This document shows, piece by piece, positions 16,331 through 25,237 of a stretch of DNA of 64,000 nt. The stretch is from Allobacillus halotolerans (GTDB taxonomy: Bacteria; Bacillota; Bacilli; Bacillales; Alkalibacillaceae): the NCBI RefSeq assembly GCF_028743495.1, contig NZ_CP117968.1; one strand, written 5' to 3'. Both the position numbers and the translations under genes were made by a program. The notes below the pieces were generated by a model. That model saw only the letters and a list, made by a program, of their open reading frames with translations. It was not told where the DNA came from and made no database searches. How positions within the stretch are numbered: position 1 is the stretch's first letter; each line of letters opens with the position of its first letter.

Positions 16331-16963
16331 TTATAGGCTTTCTTGAAATGTCGGCAAGTCGCCTGCTTCGATCTTGTCGGCCCATTGATTGAATTCTTCT
16401 TCCGTCAATTGACCTTCTCCTTCTTCAATGACAAAAACATCAATTTCTTTTTTTCCCCATTGACTAAATACTTCATCAACCGTTTCATAGTACAAATCGA
16501 TTTTGTTTCCTTTAATCGCACTTCCCGTATCTGCAACAATTCCGTACCCATAGTTTGGAATGTACAATACGGTTCCGAGTGGTAAAAATTTCGGATCGGC
16601 AGCGATTGTTGAAAGCTCATCACGTTGTACTTCTAAACCTGAGAATGTAATCCCATAATTCGGGTGACCCGGGCTTTTCCCGGTTGATTCAGCACCTGCC
16701 GTATAGCCAGTTGCAATGACGGTTTTCACTTCAAACTGACGGTATGCTTCAGTAGAAAGACTCGTAAGTTCAATTTCATAATCTTCTATCGTATGATCCA
16801 CTAATGTTATGTCTGTTTTTTTCGCCAAAGCCGATTCTTTGGCTGACAGTTCCAACGTGAATTTACTTTCATCATCTTCACTTGAATAAGAAGTGAGTAC
16901 GAAGTAAGAATTCATCAAAAAGAACATCCCCATAAATAAAAAGCTTCTTGTAGGAGTTCGCAT
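16331..16963 (-). CDS. yuiC: 3D domain-containing protein YuiC
   Basis: Secreted or membrane-anchored protein of 210 residues with an N-terminal signal/anchor (SFLFMGMFFLMNSYFVLTSY) and a C-terminal 3D domain, named after three conserved Asp. The domain begins at ATGYTAGAESTGKSPGHPNYG and contains IAADPKFLPLGTVLYIP, IVADTGSAIKGNKIDLYY. The fold is that of MltA/Rpf-like murein lytic enzymes, and B. subtilis YuiC is a stationary-phase muralytic relative. GAGGTGG precedes the ATG at 16963, so the three-codon extension is not used. Confidence 0.92.
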   Translation of the reverse strand: MRTPTRSFLFMGMFFLMNSYFVLTSYSSEDDESKFTLELSAKESALAKKTDITLVDHTIEDYEIELTSLSTEAYRQFEVKTVIATGYTAGAESTGKSPGHPNYGITFSGLEVQRDELSTIAADPKFLPLGTVLYIPNYGYGIVADTGSAIKGNKIDLYYETVDEVFSQWGKKEIDVFVIEEGEGQLTEEEFNQWADKIEAGDLPTFQESL

Positions 16964-17058
16964 GTAAACCACCTCACTATGGCTTAGCGTTTCCGTTTTA
17001 AGAAGCTTTTAAACATTTTTCGACAATATTCTATTCAATTCTTCTCTTAGACTACCCT

Positions 17059-17376
17059 TTAAAACATTTGATATCCGTTTTTCCGTAACATCTTAATGGA
17101 AATTCCAGAAATGATTGTTCCGAGGAATCCTGCCAATAAAATGAGGATGTCCCATATCTTTAACCCGGTAACTTTTGCACCGAGGGCTGGAAATGCGATA
17201 TCTGGTTCTGTTAGATAACTCATGAACGAAACATCGTCGATGATTAAAATGACGACGATCGGAAATATAAACGACATGATCCATGTCATGCGCAATAACA
17301 TATTCAATATAAAAGCGATTCCGAAAAACAAGACGAAAAATAGCACGGCTGCTACAATCCCTTGAATAATATCCAT
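17059..17376 (-). CDS. yuiB: YuiB-like membrane protein
   Basis: Membrane protein of 105 residues with three hydrophobic segments (IVAAVLFFVLFFGIAFILNMLL, IMSFIFPIVVILIIDDV, DILILLAGFLGTIISGISI). GGGGGAG before the ATG at 17376 fixes the start and gives the same length as B. subtilis YuiB. Function unknown. It sits between yuiC and yumB, as in B. subtilis. Confidence 0.85.
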   Translation of the reverse strand: MDIIQGIVAAVLFFVLFFGIAFILNMLLRMTWIMSFIFPIVVILIIDDVSFMSYLTEPDIAFPALGAKVTGLKIWDILILLAGFLGTIISGISIKMLRKNGYQMF

Positions 17377-17534
17377 ACTTGCTCCCCCTAAAAATTCTCT
17401 AGACACTCCATCATTCTACCTTATTCGCAGTGATTTTCAAAGTCGATTTACTCGAGCTTTATGGCTGTTTTTTGACGAAAGGTAGAAAGTAAAAAAGCAA
17501 AAGCAGTATATAACCGCTTTTGCTTCGTTAACCA

Positions 17535-18755
17535 TTAATGGTACATATCCAGCTTTCCTTTTTTCAACAATAGACCTACACCGCCAAGTTTCAATAAGTA
17601 ACGGTTATCGATTACTTTTTTCATGATGGATGCAGAACGTCCGAATAGTTTACGGTCGCCGAATACGACACCAATTGCATCTGTGTTTCCAAGGGAAGCA
17701 ACTGTTCCTTTGTTATCAAATTCGAATGTTTCTAGTTCATTATTGCCACTGATTACTTGTTTCAAGTTGCGAGCAGTCATTTCTGCCATTTGAATTGCGA
17801 TTTGTGCTGTTGGTGGGTATGGTCTTTCTGTTTCAGGGTTCATCAGAACAGCACAGTCACCAACGACAAATACGTTATCATAATTCGGTGCACGTAAATC
17901 TTTACGAACAGGTACTTTGTTCCGGTTTACTTCGAATCCTGATTCGCCAACAATAGAATTTCCTGTAACCCCAGCTGCCCAAACGACATTTTTAGAAGGA
18001 ATCATTTCCTGCTCGTCGTCTTTTTCAACGACAATGCCATCTTCAGTTACCTTTTTGATCATTGTGCTAATACGGAATTCGACACCTTTTTCCTCAAGAC
18101 GGTTCATCGCATATTCCACAAGTTCCGGGTCAAATCCAGCAAGTGCTGTCGGTCCAGCTTCTACGTTGATGATTCTGACTTTTTCTCTTGGAATATCATA
18201 TTCTTCACAAAGCTCAGGAACACGGTTCGCAATTTCACCCAAAAATTCGATACCTGTGAACCCTGCTCCACCGACGATGATTGTAAGTAGGTCATCACGC
18301 TCTTCTGGTTCATTGTTGTATTTTGCAAAGTTACTTTCAATTTCCTCACGAATTAAGCGAGAGCTATTAATGTTGGTAATAGAGTAAGCGTTCTCAAGCA
18401 AGCCTTCGATGCCAAATGTTGCTGTCTCGAAGCCCAATCCAATCACTAAGTAATCGTACGTCAATTCGCCTTCTTCAAGTTGAACTCTTTGACCTTCAGG
18501 ATCAATCGATAGAACCGTGTCTTGGATAAAATTCACACGATTAAAGTCGATCAAATCCTCGATTGGAATACGCACTCGATCATGATGTAGCGTACCTGCA
18601 GAACTTTCATGCAACCAAGTGGTTTGATAATGGTAGTCATTTTTGTTTACCAACGTGATGTTCGCATCGTTTGCCTTCAGTTCTTTTTGCAAACGAACAG
18701 TTGTCATAATGCCTCCATAACCAGCACCAAGTATGACAATGTTAGGTCTACTCAT
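17535..18755 (-). CDS. yumB: Type II NADH dehydrogenase-like oxidoreductase YumB
   Basis: FAD-dependent NAD(P)H oxidoreductase of 406 residues, peripheral on the membrane, passing electrons to quinone without proton pumping. Two Rossmann motifs are visible: NIVILGAGYGGIMTT (FAD) and TIIVGGAGFTGIEFLGE (NAD). VFVVGDCAVL and RPYPPTAQIAIQMAE close the FAD site. The N-terminus DYHYQTTWLHESSAGTLHHD matches YumB better than YjlD (Ndh). I start at the sixth-codon ATG, from synteny with YumB; the ribosome site is weak either way. Confidence 0.9.
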   Translation of the reverse strand: MSRPNIVILGAGYGGIMTTVRLQKELKANDANITLVNKNDYHYQTTWLHESSAGTLHHDRVRIPIEDLIDFNRVNFIQDTVLSIDPEGQRVQLEEGELTYDYLVIGLGFETATFGIEGLLENAYSITNINSSRLIREEIESNFAKYNNEPEERDDLLTIIVGGAGFTGIEFLGEIANRVPELCEEYDIPREKVRIINVEAGPTALAGFDPELVEYAMNRLEEKGVEFRISTMIKKVTEDGIVVEKDDEQEMIPSKNVVWAAGVTGNSIVGESGFEVNRNKVPVRKDLRAPNYDNVFVVGDCAVLMNPETERPYPPTAQIAIQMAEMTARNLKQVISGNNELETFEFDNKGTVASLGNTDAIGVVFGDRKLFGRSASIMKKVIDNRYLLKLGGVGLLLKKGKLDMYH

Positions 18756-19084
18756 TCTAATCACATCCATCCATAATATTTCTTCTCTTCATGAAAATAT
18801 GCGTACACATCGCCACAGAAAAACTGATTCCACCTATTTCCAGATGACTTTGTGATTTTCTTCACGAACTAAACGAGAATGTCACATTTTTGTAAAATTC
18901 AACATCTAAAAACAATCATAGAACTTTTAAATCTGTTTTTCAAGTCTAAAAGTTAAATTCAGACCTTTCTGAAAACCCGTCTCATATTCTTGCTTGTATT
19001 ATGGTTGGTTTATTGCTTAGAAGATTTTTAATAAGAATTTTAAGCAGGATACCTAACGAACTTTTTCGCTATTTTTTGCAAACC
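18756..19084. other. Divergent intergenic region between yumB and yumC
   Basis: About 400 A/T-rich bases in total separate the two start codons. No ORF, repeat array or hairpin with a T-run is visible. It probably holds the yumB promoter, which I could not place. Confidence 0.5.
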
Positions 19085-19113
19085 ATTTAGCATATTTTCT
19101 TGTAAATGTTATA
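19085..19113 (+). promoter_or_regulatory. Promoter of yumC
   Basis: An extended -10 TGTTATAAT ends at 19113 (TATAAT 19108-19113). A weak -35, TTAGCA, lies 17 bases upstream. Confidence 0.6.
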
Positions 19114-19159
19114 ATGATTCTTGGTGTCAAAAGTCATTTTAAGACTTGGAGGTATAGTT

Positions 19160-20146
19160 ATGAACGACAATATTAACGATATTACGATCATCGGCGCTGG
19201 ACCAGTTGGTTTATTTACTGCATTTTATGGCGGTTTGCGCGATGCTGATGTCCATATCATAGAGAGTTTACCCCATATCGGGGGACAATTAACCGCATTA
19301 TACCCAGAAAAATATATTTATGATGTGGCAGGTTTTCCGAAAGTTCGAGCTCAAGAGCTTGTCGATAATTTATATGATCAGGTAAAGCCTTTTAATCCGA
19401 AGATCACACTTGGTCAAGCTGTTCAAGAAATTGTGAAGCTTGAAGATAATTTATTCCGACTAACGACTGATCAAGAAACCTTTTATTCTAAAACAGTCAT
19501 TATCACAGCCGGTAATGGTGCATTCGAGCCACGTAAATTACGTATACCGGAATGTGACCAATATGAACAACACAATCTGCATTATTACATTACTAACTTG
19601 GAATCATTCCGTGATCGTCATGTCATGATTTGTGGCGGGGGCGATTCAGCTGTCGACTGGTCATTGATGCTTGAGCCGATTGCCAGCCAAGTGACATTGG
19701 TTCACCGCCGAGAAGATTTCCGCGCGCACGAACATAGTGTTGCTCAGTTGAAGCAATCTTCCGTGAATATCTTAACGCCTTATGTGCCGACAGAACTTCA
19801 TGGTACCGAGGCAATAGAGTCTGTCACGTTACAAAAACCAAAAGATGATGACAAAATCAATGTCGAAATTGATGACATGCTCATCAACTTTGGCTTTGTA
19901 TCTTCACTTGGCCCGATTAAAAATTGGGGACTGGAAATTGACAAGAACAGTATTACCGTGAATACGAAAATGGAAACGAACATCGAAGGCATATACGCAG
20001 TTGGTGACATCTGCACCTATACAGGGAAAGTCAACCTGATCGCCACTGGATTTGGTGAAGGTCCGACAGCTGTCAACAACGCCATGGTGCGCATGAATCC
20101 ATCCGCCCGCGTTCAACCAAAACACTCTACTCATATGTTCGGTTAA
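19160..20146 (+). CDS. yumC: Ferredoxin/flavodoxin--NADP+ reductase, thioredoxin reductase-like
   Basis: FNR type 2 enzyme of 328 residues that transfers electrons from NADPH to ferredoxin or flavodoxin. Features are ITIIGAGPVGLFTAFYGGLRD (FAD), VMICGGGDSAVDWSL (NADPH), and the C-terminal YAVGDICTYTGKVNLIATGFGEGPTAVNNA. There is no redox CxxC between the domains, which separates it from thioredoxin reductases. TTGGAGG precedes the ATG at 19160; the upstream extension has no ribosome site. Essential in B. subtilis, where it is YumC. Confidence 0.96.
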   Translation: MNDNINDITIIGAGPVGLFTAFYGGLRDADVHIIESLPHIGGQLTALYPEKYIYDVAGFPKVRAQELVDNLYDQVKPFNPKITLGQAVQEIVKLEDNLFRLTTDQETFYSKTVIITAGNGAFEPRKLRIPECDQYEQHNLHYYITNLESFRDRHVMICGGGDSAVDWSLMLEPIASQVTLVHRREDFRAHEHSVAQLKQSSVNILTPYVPTELHGTEAIESVTLQKPKDDDKINVEIDDMLINFGFVSSLGPIKNWGLEIDKNSITVNTKMETNIEGIYAVGDICTYTGKVNLIATGFGEGPTAVNNAMVRMNPSARVQPKHSTHMFG

Positions 20147-20149
20147 AAT

Positions 20150-20183
20150 AAACCGCTTCCCTTTGGTGGGTGGCGGTTTTTTG
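20150..20183 (+). terminator. Intrinsic terminator after yumC
   Basis: AAACCGC and GCGGTTT form a stem with a long loop, then TTTTTG. Array R4 starts 29 bases later. Confidence 0.7.
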
Positions 20184-20211
20184 TTGGATGTGGTTGAGGC
20201 TGACGTGTTTT

Positions 20212-20626
20212 CTATAGGACTTTCCGGAAGTTTTTTGTGCTCGCTCGGGGGTATAGAGTGCTCCTATAGGACTTTCCGGAATATTTTTGTGCCCATCCGG
20301 GGGTATAGAGCGCTCCTATAGGACTTTCCGGAAGTTTTTGTGCCCGTTCAGGGGTATAGAGTGCCTCTATGGGACTTTCCGGAAGTTTTTTGTGCTCGCT
20401 CGGGGGTATAGAGTGCTTCTATAGGACTTTCCGGAATATTTTTGTGCCCATTCGGGGGTATAGAGTGCTTCTATAGGACTTTCCAGAAAGTTTTTGTGCT
20501 CGCTCGGGGGTATAGAGTGCTTCTATAGGACTTTCCGGAATATTTTTGTGCCCATTCGGGGGTATAGAGCGCTCCTATAAGACTTTCCAACTTTATTTTT
20601 GGCCCGCTCGGGAGTATAGAGATTCC
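20212..20626. repeat. Array R4: 8 units of 52 bp
   Basis: CTATAGGACTTTCC recurs at 20212, 20264, 20316, 20367, 20419, 20471, 20523 and 20575, so the period is 52 with one unit of 51. Each unit continues with GGAA, a T-run, GTGCYC, then TCGGGGGTATAGAG. Subtypes GGAAGTTTTTTGTGCTCGC and GGAATATTTTTGTGCCCA partly alternate. It fills the gap between the convergent yumC and NERD genes, almost touching the NERD stop codon. Confidence 0.97.
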
Positions 20627-20641
20627 TTTCGTTCTACTTTC

Positions 20642-21547
20642 TCATTCATAGTACGACCATCGCAAATTTCCTTTACGGGTAAAATGTTGACCTAAAATTC
20701 TTGAAATACTTTTTAATGAAATTAAACTATCACACCAGTCATCAATCGCTGAAACGGTTACTTTCTTATCAGGAAATAATAATTGATATTCCTTAATTAA
20801 CCCCACAGTTGCTGTATTTAGATTTTCTACCCAATTGCAGTGCTTGCAATAGACCTTTCTTCCTTTCACTTCCACCGCCATTAAACCGCATCCACCGCAA
20901 ACAACCCCTTTCTTCACCTCATCATACTCATACTCCGGTCGATTTTGATAGGGCGATTCTTTCAGATGGAGTTCAATAAGTTTTTCTGCTAGGTGTTTGT
21001 GGGTTTGGTTCAGTTTTGAACCGAATCCGTTGAGCATCCGTAAATGATCACTGATTTGTGTAGGAAGAATGATGGGAGTGTTTTGCTCGGCATGAAATAA
21101 CGTAAATTCCGGATTGACAAAAACGACATGAAACTGGATTGGTAAGTTATAGCCGTGTTTTCGGAGCAGTTGGGTGAGGGCTGGCGCAGATCGGCCGATT
21201 TGATGGAGTGGGTTCATGATTTCTTGCCGGGGAACTTTGAAGAATCTTTCTTGATCGAAGAAGAACTCGCCTTGATAATTTTTCACCTCGTAAACAAATA
21301 CTTTTTCTTTCGTGATTAAAAGCGTGTCGATTTGGAATACAGTACCATTATGTTCGAGTAATAAATCGTGGATTTGAATGTGGTCGCATTTGAGGTTATT
21401 CAGCAATTTATCGAATCGTCTTTCCCCTTTAAGTCCTTTCAATAAATGTAAGTAATTTTTTCGGTCTTTTGGTGACAAGGTCAACCGCCGATCAAGTGCA
21501 TGTAGCAATCGTAATTCGCCAGTCATTTCACGTTGCTTGTAAATCAT
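20642..21547 (-). CDS. NERD-domain protein with C-terminal zinc ribbon
   Basis: Protein of 301 residues. A nuclease-related domain (NERD, PF08378 type) spans about residues 35-150, with the conserved GERRFDKLLNNL, HDLLLEH...FQIDTLLITKEKVFVYEVKNYQGEF core that carries the putative D-ExK residues. A C-terminal C-x2-C...C-x2-C zinc ribbon follows (GCGLMAVEVKGRKVYCKHC). The start is set by AAGAGGA before the ATG at 21547. NERD proteins are predicted nucleases, often linked to DNA processing, but without proven function. It abuts array R4. Confidence 0.8.
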   Translation of the reverse strand: MIYKQREMTGELRLLHALDRRLTLSPKDRKNYLHLLKGLKGERRFDKLLNNLKCDHIQIHDLLLEHNGTVFQIDTLLITKEKVFVYEVKNYQGEFFFDQERFFKVPRQEIMNPLHQIGRSAPALTQLLRKHGYNLPIQFHVVFVNPEFTLFHAEQNTPIILPTQISDHLRMLNGFGSKLNQTHKHLAEKLIELHLKESPYQNRPEYEYDEVKKGVVCGGCGLMAVEVKGRKVYCKHCNWVENLNTATVGLIKEYQLLFPDKKVTVSAIDDWCDSLISLKSISRILGQHFTRKGNLRWSYYE

Positions 21548-21698
21548 TCGCAATCCTCTTTTCTTTTTACTTTGATTATAGTAAAGGTAGTGCAGCACTG
21601 CGAATGACGATAAATTCATTTTTAAGAAAAAATTGATCGTTATGTTTATTAAATCTGTCAAAAATCACTTTTTCTACTCTACAAAAACTCTTTTCCAC

Positions 21699-21735
21699 AA
21701 AAAAACTGTCTCACCGATCAAGGTAAGACAGTTTG
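21699..21735 (-). terminator. Intrinsic terminator after yutM
   Basis: On the minus strand AAACTGTCTTACC and GGTGAGACAGTTT pair over 13 bases with one G-T, then T-rich sequence. Confidence 0.88.
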
Positions 21736-21748
21736 TATGTTTAAGTAT

Positions 21749-22105
21749 TTAGCAATCGCCTGGTACGCCGACTCTTCCGTCTGCTTTAAAGGATGAGCCA
21801 CAACCGCAGGAAACAATCGCATTTGGATTATCGATTGTGAACCCGCCACCCATCATGTTTTGTTTATAATCAATGGTTGTATTTTCTATAATCGGCTGAT
21901 CCATTTTCGCGATGACGACAGGAATATCGTTTTCGATGTATTGATTATCGGTTTCTTTCACTTCATAATCGAATCCTAATTGATAGGACAAACCACTGCA
22001 GCCGCCACCCTTTACGCCAAAACGTAGGTAGACGTTTTCTGCCGTTTCTTCTTTCATCATATCTTGTATTTGTAATTTTGCTTGTTCTGTAATTACAATG
22101 GACAT
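21749..22105 (-). CDS. yutM: HesB/IscA-family Fe-S cluster assembly protein YutM
   Basis: A-type iron-sulphur carrier of 118 residues. The three ligand cysteines are C36 in VKGGGCSGLSYQL and C100/C102 in VSCGCGSSF; the extra C-terminal C118 (GVPGDC) is unusual next to the canonical three. The long upstream extension overlapping dapF is dropped because AAGGAGG stands before the ATG at 22105. It follows dapF by 46 bases on the same strand, the B. subtilis order. It transfers clusters assembled by the SUF system (52-57 kb here). Confidence 0.93.
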   Translation of the reverse strand: MSIVITEQAKLQIQDMMKEETAENVYLRFGVKGGGCSGLSYQLGFDYEVKETDNQYIENDIPVVIAKMDQPIIENTTIDYKQNMMGGGFTIDNPNAIVSCGCGSSFKADGRVGVPGDC

Positions 22106-22151
22106 GTCAACGACCTCCTTAACATTATTATACAAATTCTTTCTTTTTGTT

Positions 22152-23021
22152 TCAAATTGATGGCCAATTAAATATGCCTTCTGCAACTTTTTCAGCAGGA
22201 CCACGCATGATGACTCGCTGATTTTCAGTCATACTGATGAATAAATCGCCGCCTTCTAAATGTACGGTGATTTCCTCACCAACAGTGGAATATCCGTTTA
22301 ATACACTGGCGACGACGGCGGCACATGCTCCTGTTCCACAAGCTTGCGTGATTCCTGAACCTCTTTCCCACACACGAAAATGAAGTTCTTTTCCAGATAC
22401 GACTTCGACAAATTCAACGTTCACACCATCCGGGAATCGATCATCTTTTTCAATAATTGGACCAAGCTCCTCAACTGGACTTGAATCAATCGACTCAACA
22501 AAAAAGACAGCATGCGGGTTCCCCATAGATACAGCAGTTAAATTTAGTTCCGCATCTGCAACGAGAAACGGTTCGTTCACAACGCGGCTTTCTGGGTCAT
22601 AATTGTCGACAACCATCGGAATCTCTCGTCGTTTCAACAGGGGTACTCCCATGTCAATGGACACTTGTTCAACCAACCCATTTTCAGGGAAAACCTCTGC
22701 ATCGACAATTCCTGATTTGGCTTCTATTTGAAATGACGTATCGGTCACATAACCTAATTCATAAGCCCATTTCGCAATGCAACGAAGTCCATTTCCACAA
22801 TTTTTTCCTTCAGAACCGTCTTTATTGAAAATACGCATGCGAACATCGGCTTTTTCAGAAGGTAGCATGTAAATTAACCCATCTGAGCCAATTCCAAAGT
22901 TCACATCCGAAACTTTTCGTGCCAATTGAGGTATCTCACTTTCTTCCAAATGCACTTGAAAGCCATCTATATAAATATAATTATTACCTAGTCCATGCAT
23001 CTTTGTAAAAGGAATTTTCAT
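22152..23021 (-). CDS. dapF: Diaminopimelate epimerase
   Basis: Converts LL- to meso-diaminopimelate for lysine and peptidoglycan; 289 residues. The two catalytic cysteines are in GKNCGNGLRC (N-terminal half) and TQACGTGACA (C-terminal half), and the N-terminus KMHGLGNNYIYID is diagnostic. A TTG codon directly precedes the ATG used here. GGAAGTTGGGGA supplies a ribosome site. It probably shares a transcript with yuzB upstream and yutM downstream. Confidence 0.97.
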   Translation of the reverse strand: MKIPFTKMHGLGNNYIYIDGFQVHLEESEIPQLARKVSDVNFGIGSDGLIYMLPSEKADVRMRIFNKDGSEGKNCGNGLRCIAKWAYELGYVTDTSFQIEAKSGIVDAEVFPENGLVEQVSIDMGVPLLKRREIPMVVDNYDPESRVVNEPFLVADAELNLTAVSMGNPHAVFFVESIDSSPVEELGPIIEKDDRFPDGVNVEFVEVVSGKELHFRVWERGSGITQACGTGACAAVVASVLNGYSTVGEEITVHLEGGDLFISMTENQRVIMRGPAEKVAEGIFNWPSI

Positions 23022-23042
23022 CAAATGTTCCCCAACTTCCTT

Positions 23043-23279
23043 TTAAAATAAAGGATTTTCTTCTAAATGTTTATATACTTTGTCAACTAACTCATCAGGA
23101 TCGTCTGCCATGACAGCTTCACCATTCACAATCGCAAATAAAAACGAAGCACAAATCCCGCAATGGCTGGTACATCCATATTCAATGACGTCCAGCGAAG
23201 GATCTTTTTCTAGTTTTTCAAAGGCTTCCTGTGAACCGCTCGCTATGTTGTTGACACAAAACTCGATGATTGGATTCAT
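23043..23279 (-). CDS. yuzB: YuzB-family protein (DUF1450)
   Basis: Protein of 78 residues of the DUF1450 family, same length as B. subtilis YuzB. Conserved cysteines are in EFCVNN and YGCTSHCGICASFLFAIVNGE, arranged like a metal or Fe-S site (C-x3-C-x2-C). Function unknown. Together with dapF and yuzD it forms the syntenic block upstream of yutI. Confidence 0.88.
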   Translation of the reverse strand: MNPIIEFCVNNIASGSQEAFEKLEKDPSLDVIEYGCTSHCGICASFLFAIVNGEAVMADDPDELVDKVYKHLEENPLF

Positions 23280-23347
23280 TTTCTGTCATACACTCCTCGG
23301 TTCATAACTCTTTTATCCGATTAGGATAACATGTTTAACGAGAATCT

Positions 23348-23674
23348 TTAAGCAGTTGGCTCAAAACCTCTGCTTTCCAATGCCTTATACACTCTCTTCA
23401 AACGTGGGTCTCCTTCACCAACAAGTTCATCATCGATAAATACGACAGGATAGATCAAATCTTCATCGACGACCCGTTTGGCAAAGCTTTGATAAGGCTC
23501 TTCTTCAGGTGGATTAAAAATATCTACATACGTGTATTGAATACCCTCTTCACCAAATTTTCTCGAAATCGCTGCTTGCAGCCAATCATATTGTTCCTTG
23601 GAACTTGGTAAATTTACACAACTCGGACAAAGGACCTCAGCCCCATACACAATAACCTCAGTTTGATTCGTCAC
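23348..23674 (-). CDS. yuzD: YuzD-family protein (DUF1462), thioredoxin-like
   Basis: Protein of 108 residues of the DUF1462 family. It has a C-x2-C motif in GAEVLCPSCVNLPSS near the N-terminus and a glutaredoxin-like layout ending with YPVVFIDDELVGEGDPRLKRVY. It may handle thiols or metals; no activity is established. A G-rich ribosome site (TTTAGGGGGAAAAAT) lies before the ATG. Divergent from yutI across a Fur-box-containing gap. Confidence 0.85.
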   Translation of the reverse strand: MTNQTEVIVYGAEVLCPSCVNLPSSKEQYDWLQAAISRKFGEEGIQYTYVDIFNPPEEEPYQSFAKRVVDEDLIYPVVFIDDELVGEGDPRLKRVYKALESRGFEPTA

Positions 23675-23739
23675 GATATTTTTCCCCCTAAATAACGTTT
23701 CTTATTTTCATTTTACCGAAAATGATGTAAAATAGAAAA

Positions 23740-23754
23740 TGATAACGATTATCA
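23740..23754. promoter_or_regulatory. Fur box between yuzD and yutI
   Basis: TGATAACGATTATCA matches the 7-1-7 Fur consensus TGATAATNATTATCA at every position except one. It lies 66 bases from the yuzD start and 101 from the yutI start, so it could repress either gene. A TTGATA (23772-23777) with ATAGAT 18 bases further on may be the yutI promoter. Confidence 0.8.
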
Positions 23755-23854
23755 ATTGAAAAAAGAAATCGTTGATACGCTTTTCGAGCAACTCAATAGA
23801 TTTTTTAATTGAGACCATTTATACTAACAATTAAAAGAAGGGGGAAGAAAAACG

Positions 23855-24079
23855 ATGTTCGATCAAGTTCAAGAAGTCATTGGAAAACTACGCCCGTTTT
23901 TACTTCGTGACGGCGGGGACGTTGAATTAGTGGATGTCGACGATGAAGGTATCGTGCTTCTTCGCTTAAAAGGTGCTTGTGGCAACTGCCCAAGTTCAGC
24001 AATTACATTGAAAGCTGGTATTGAGCGTGCATTGGTCGCAGAAGTGCCTGGTGTATCAGAAGTTGAACAAATCTTTTAA
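23855..24079 (+). CDS. yutI: NifU C-terminal domain Fe-S carrier YutI
   Basis: Nfu-type iron-sulphur carrier of 74 residues consisting of only the NifU C-terminal domain. Cluster-binding cysteines are C42 and C45 in GACGNCPSSAITLK. FLLRDGGDVELVDVD at the N-terminus is diagnostic. The ribosome site is AAGGGGGAA, which is complementary to the C-rich segment of the candidate sRNA at 3451-3461. A near-perfect Fur box lies upstream. It probably delivers clusters to apo-proteins. Confidence 0.95.
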   Translation: MFDQVQEVIGKLRPFLLRDGGDVELVDVDDEGIVLLRLKGACGNCPSSAITLKAGIERALVAEVPGVSEVEQIF

Positions 24080-24115
24080 CGTCAAATAAATCACAAACAT
24101 ACAGATTGACCTTGT

Positions 24116-24145
24116 AGCCAGCTAGATGAATAGCTGGCTTTTTTC
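24116..24145 (+). terminator. Intrinsic terminator after yutI
   Basis: AGCCAGCTA and TAGCTGGCT form a 9-bp stem with a 6-base loop, then TTTTTTC. Confidence 0.9.
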
Positions 24146-24191
24146 GTGTCTAAAGATATTTAAGGATGTTATTGAATCGATCACTTTTCAC

Positions 24192-25160
24192 TTAAACCTT
24201 CACAGGTGTTAGAGGCTCCATCCCATCTAGCACTCGCTTCAGATTTTCTACACATAACATGGCCATACGGTTTCTCGTTTCAACCGTTGCCGAACCGATA
24301 TGCGGTAAAGCGACTACGCGATCCAGTTGCACGAGTGGATGATCACTTTTAATCGGCTCATTTTCAAAGACATCTAAGCCAGCTCCTTGAATCTTTTCTT
24401 CCTTGATTGCTTGGTATAAATCCGCTTCATTCATCACACCGCCACGAGAAGCATTAATGAAAAATGCACTCTTTCTCATCCGATCGAAAGCTCGTGCATC
24501 GAACATACCCTTCGTTTCCTCTGTCAATGGAGTCATCGAAACGACAAAATCTGATTGTGCCAATAGTTCATCGATTGAAACATAGCGCGCACCTAATTTT
24601 TCTTCCGCTTCAGGTTTTCGGTTGCGGTTATGGTATAAAATATTCATATCAAACCCTGTTGCCCGTTTGGCGACCGCTTCACCGATTGAACCCATACCGA
24701 CGATGCCTATCGTTTTATGATGAACATCTGACCCGGCCATCATATAAGGTGACCATGTTTTCCATTCGTCTTTCCGAATGACATCAACACTTTCTGGAAT
24801 TCTTCGCGCCGTAGCCAACAACAGTCCGAACGTTAAATCTGCGGTCGTATCCGTCAATACATCTGGCGTGTTAGTGACCGTGATCCCACGCGCTTCACAA
24901 GCTTTCACATCGATATTGTCAAAACCGACAGCTAAATTGGCAATCACTTTCAACCGGCTTGCCATGTTTAAAAGTTCTTCATCAAAGGTATCAGTTAACA
25001 TGGAAAGAACAGCGTCTGCCTCGGCAATTTCTTTTTTCAATACATCGCGAGGCACTGGCATTTCCTCCTCTTCCCACATCTTGACCTGATATTTTTCTGT
25101 CAATTCTGATATAATCTCATTAGGGAGTCTTCGCGTCACATAAACTATTGGTTTAGCCAC
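24192..25160 (-). CDS. D-isomer specific 2-hydroxyacid dehydrogenase (glyoxylate/hydroxypyruvate reductase type)
   Basis: NAD(P)H-dependent reductase of 322 residues of the D-2-hydroxyacid dehydrogenase family. The NAD motif is GIVGMGSIGEAVAKRA (about residue 150); catalytic Arg, Glu and His lie in FINASRGGVMNE, GLDVFENEP and ALPHIGSAT. The start is a GTG at 25160: AAGGAGG precedes it by 8 bases, and the longer reading has no ribosome site. It resembles YvcT/GyaR enzymes acting on glyoxylate, gluconate or hydroxypyruvate; substrate is undetermined. Confidence 0.88.
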   Translation of the reverse strand: MAKPIVYVTRRLPNEIISELTEKYQVKMWEEEEMPVPRDVLKKEIAEADAVLSMLTDTFDEELLNMASRLKVIANLAVGFDNIDVKACEARGITVTNTPDVLTDTTADLTFGLLLATARRIPESVDVIRKDEWKTWSPYMMAGSDVHHKTIGIVGMGSIGEAVAKRATGFDMNILYHNRNRKPEAEEKLGARYVSIDELLAQSDFVVSMTPLTEETKGMFDARAFDRMRKSAFFINASRGGVMNEADLYQAIKEEKIQGAGLDVFENEPIKSDHPLVQLDRVVALPHIGSATVETRNRMAMLCVENLKRVLDGMEPLTPVKV

Positions 25161-25237
25161 CAGAATCGCCTCCTTATAAGTATGTATAAAAAATCGCTGC
25201 ATAAACTCAAACTAAAGAAAAATGGATGTGATGAAAC

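Noticed and set aside
17917..18387. 156-codon plus-strand ORF within yumB
   Set aside because: Antisense shadow of a well-supported gene with Ser-rich composition.
20212..20626. CRISPR-like array at R4
   Set aside because: Units are contiguous copies with no unique spacers, and no cas genes are in the window.
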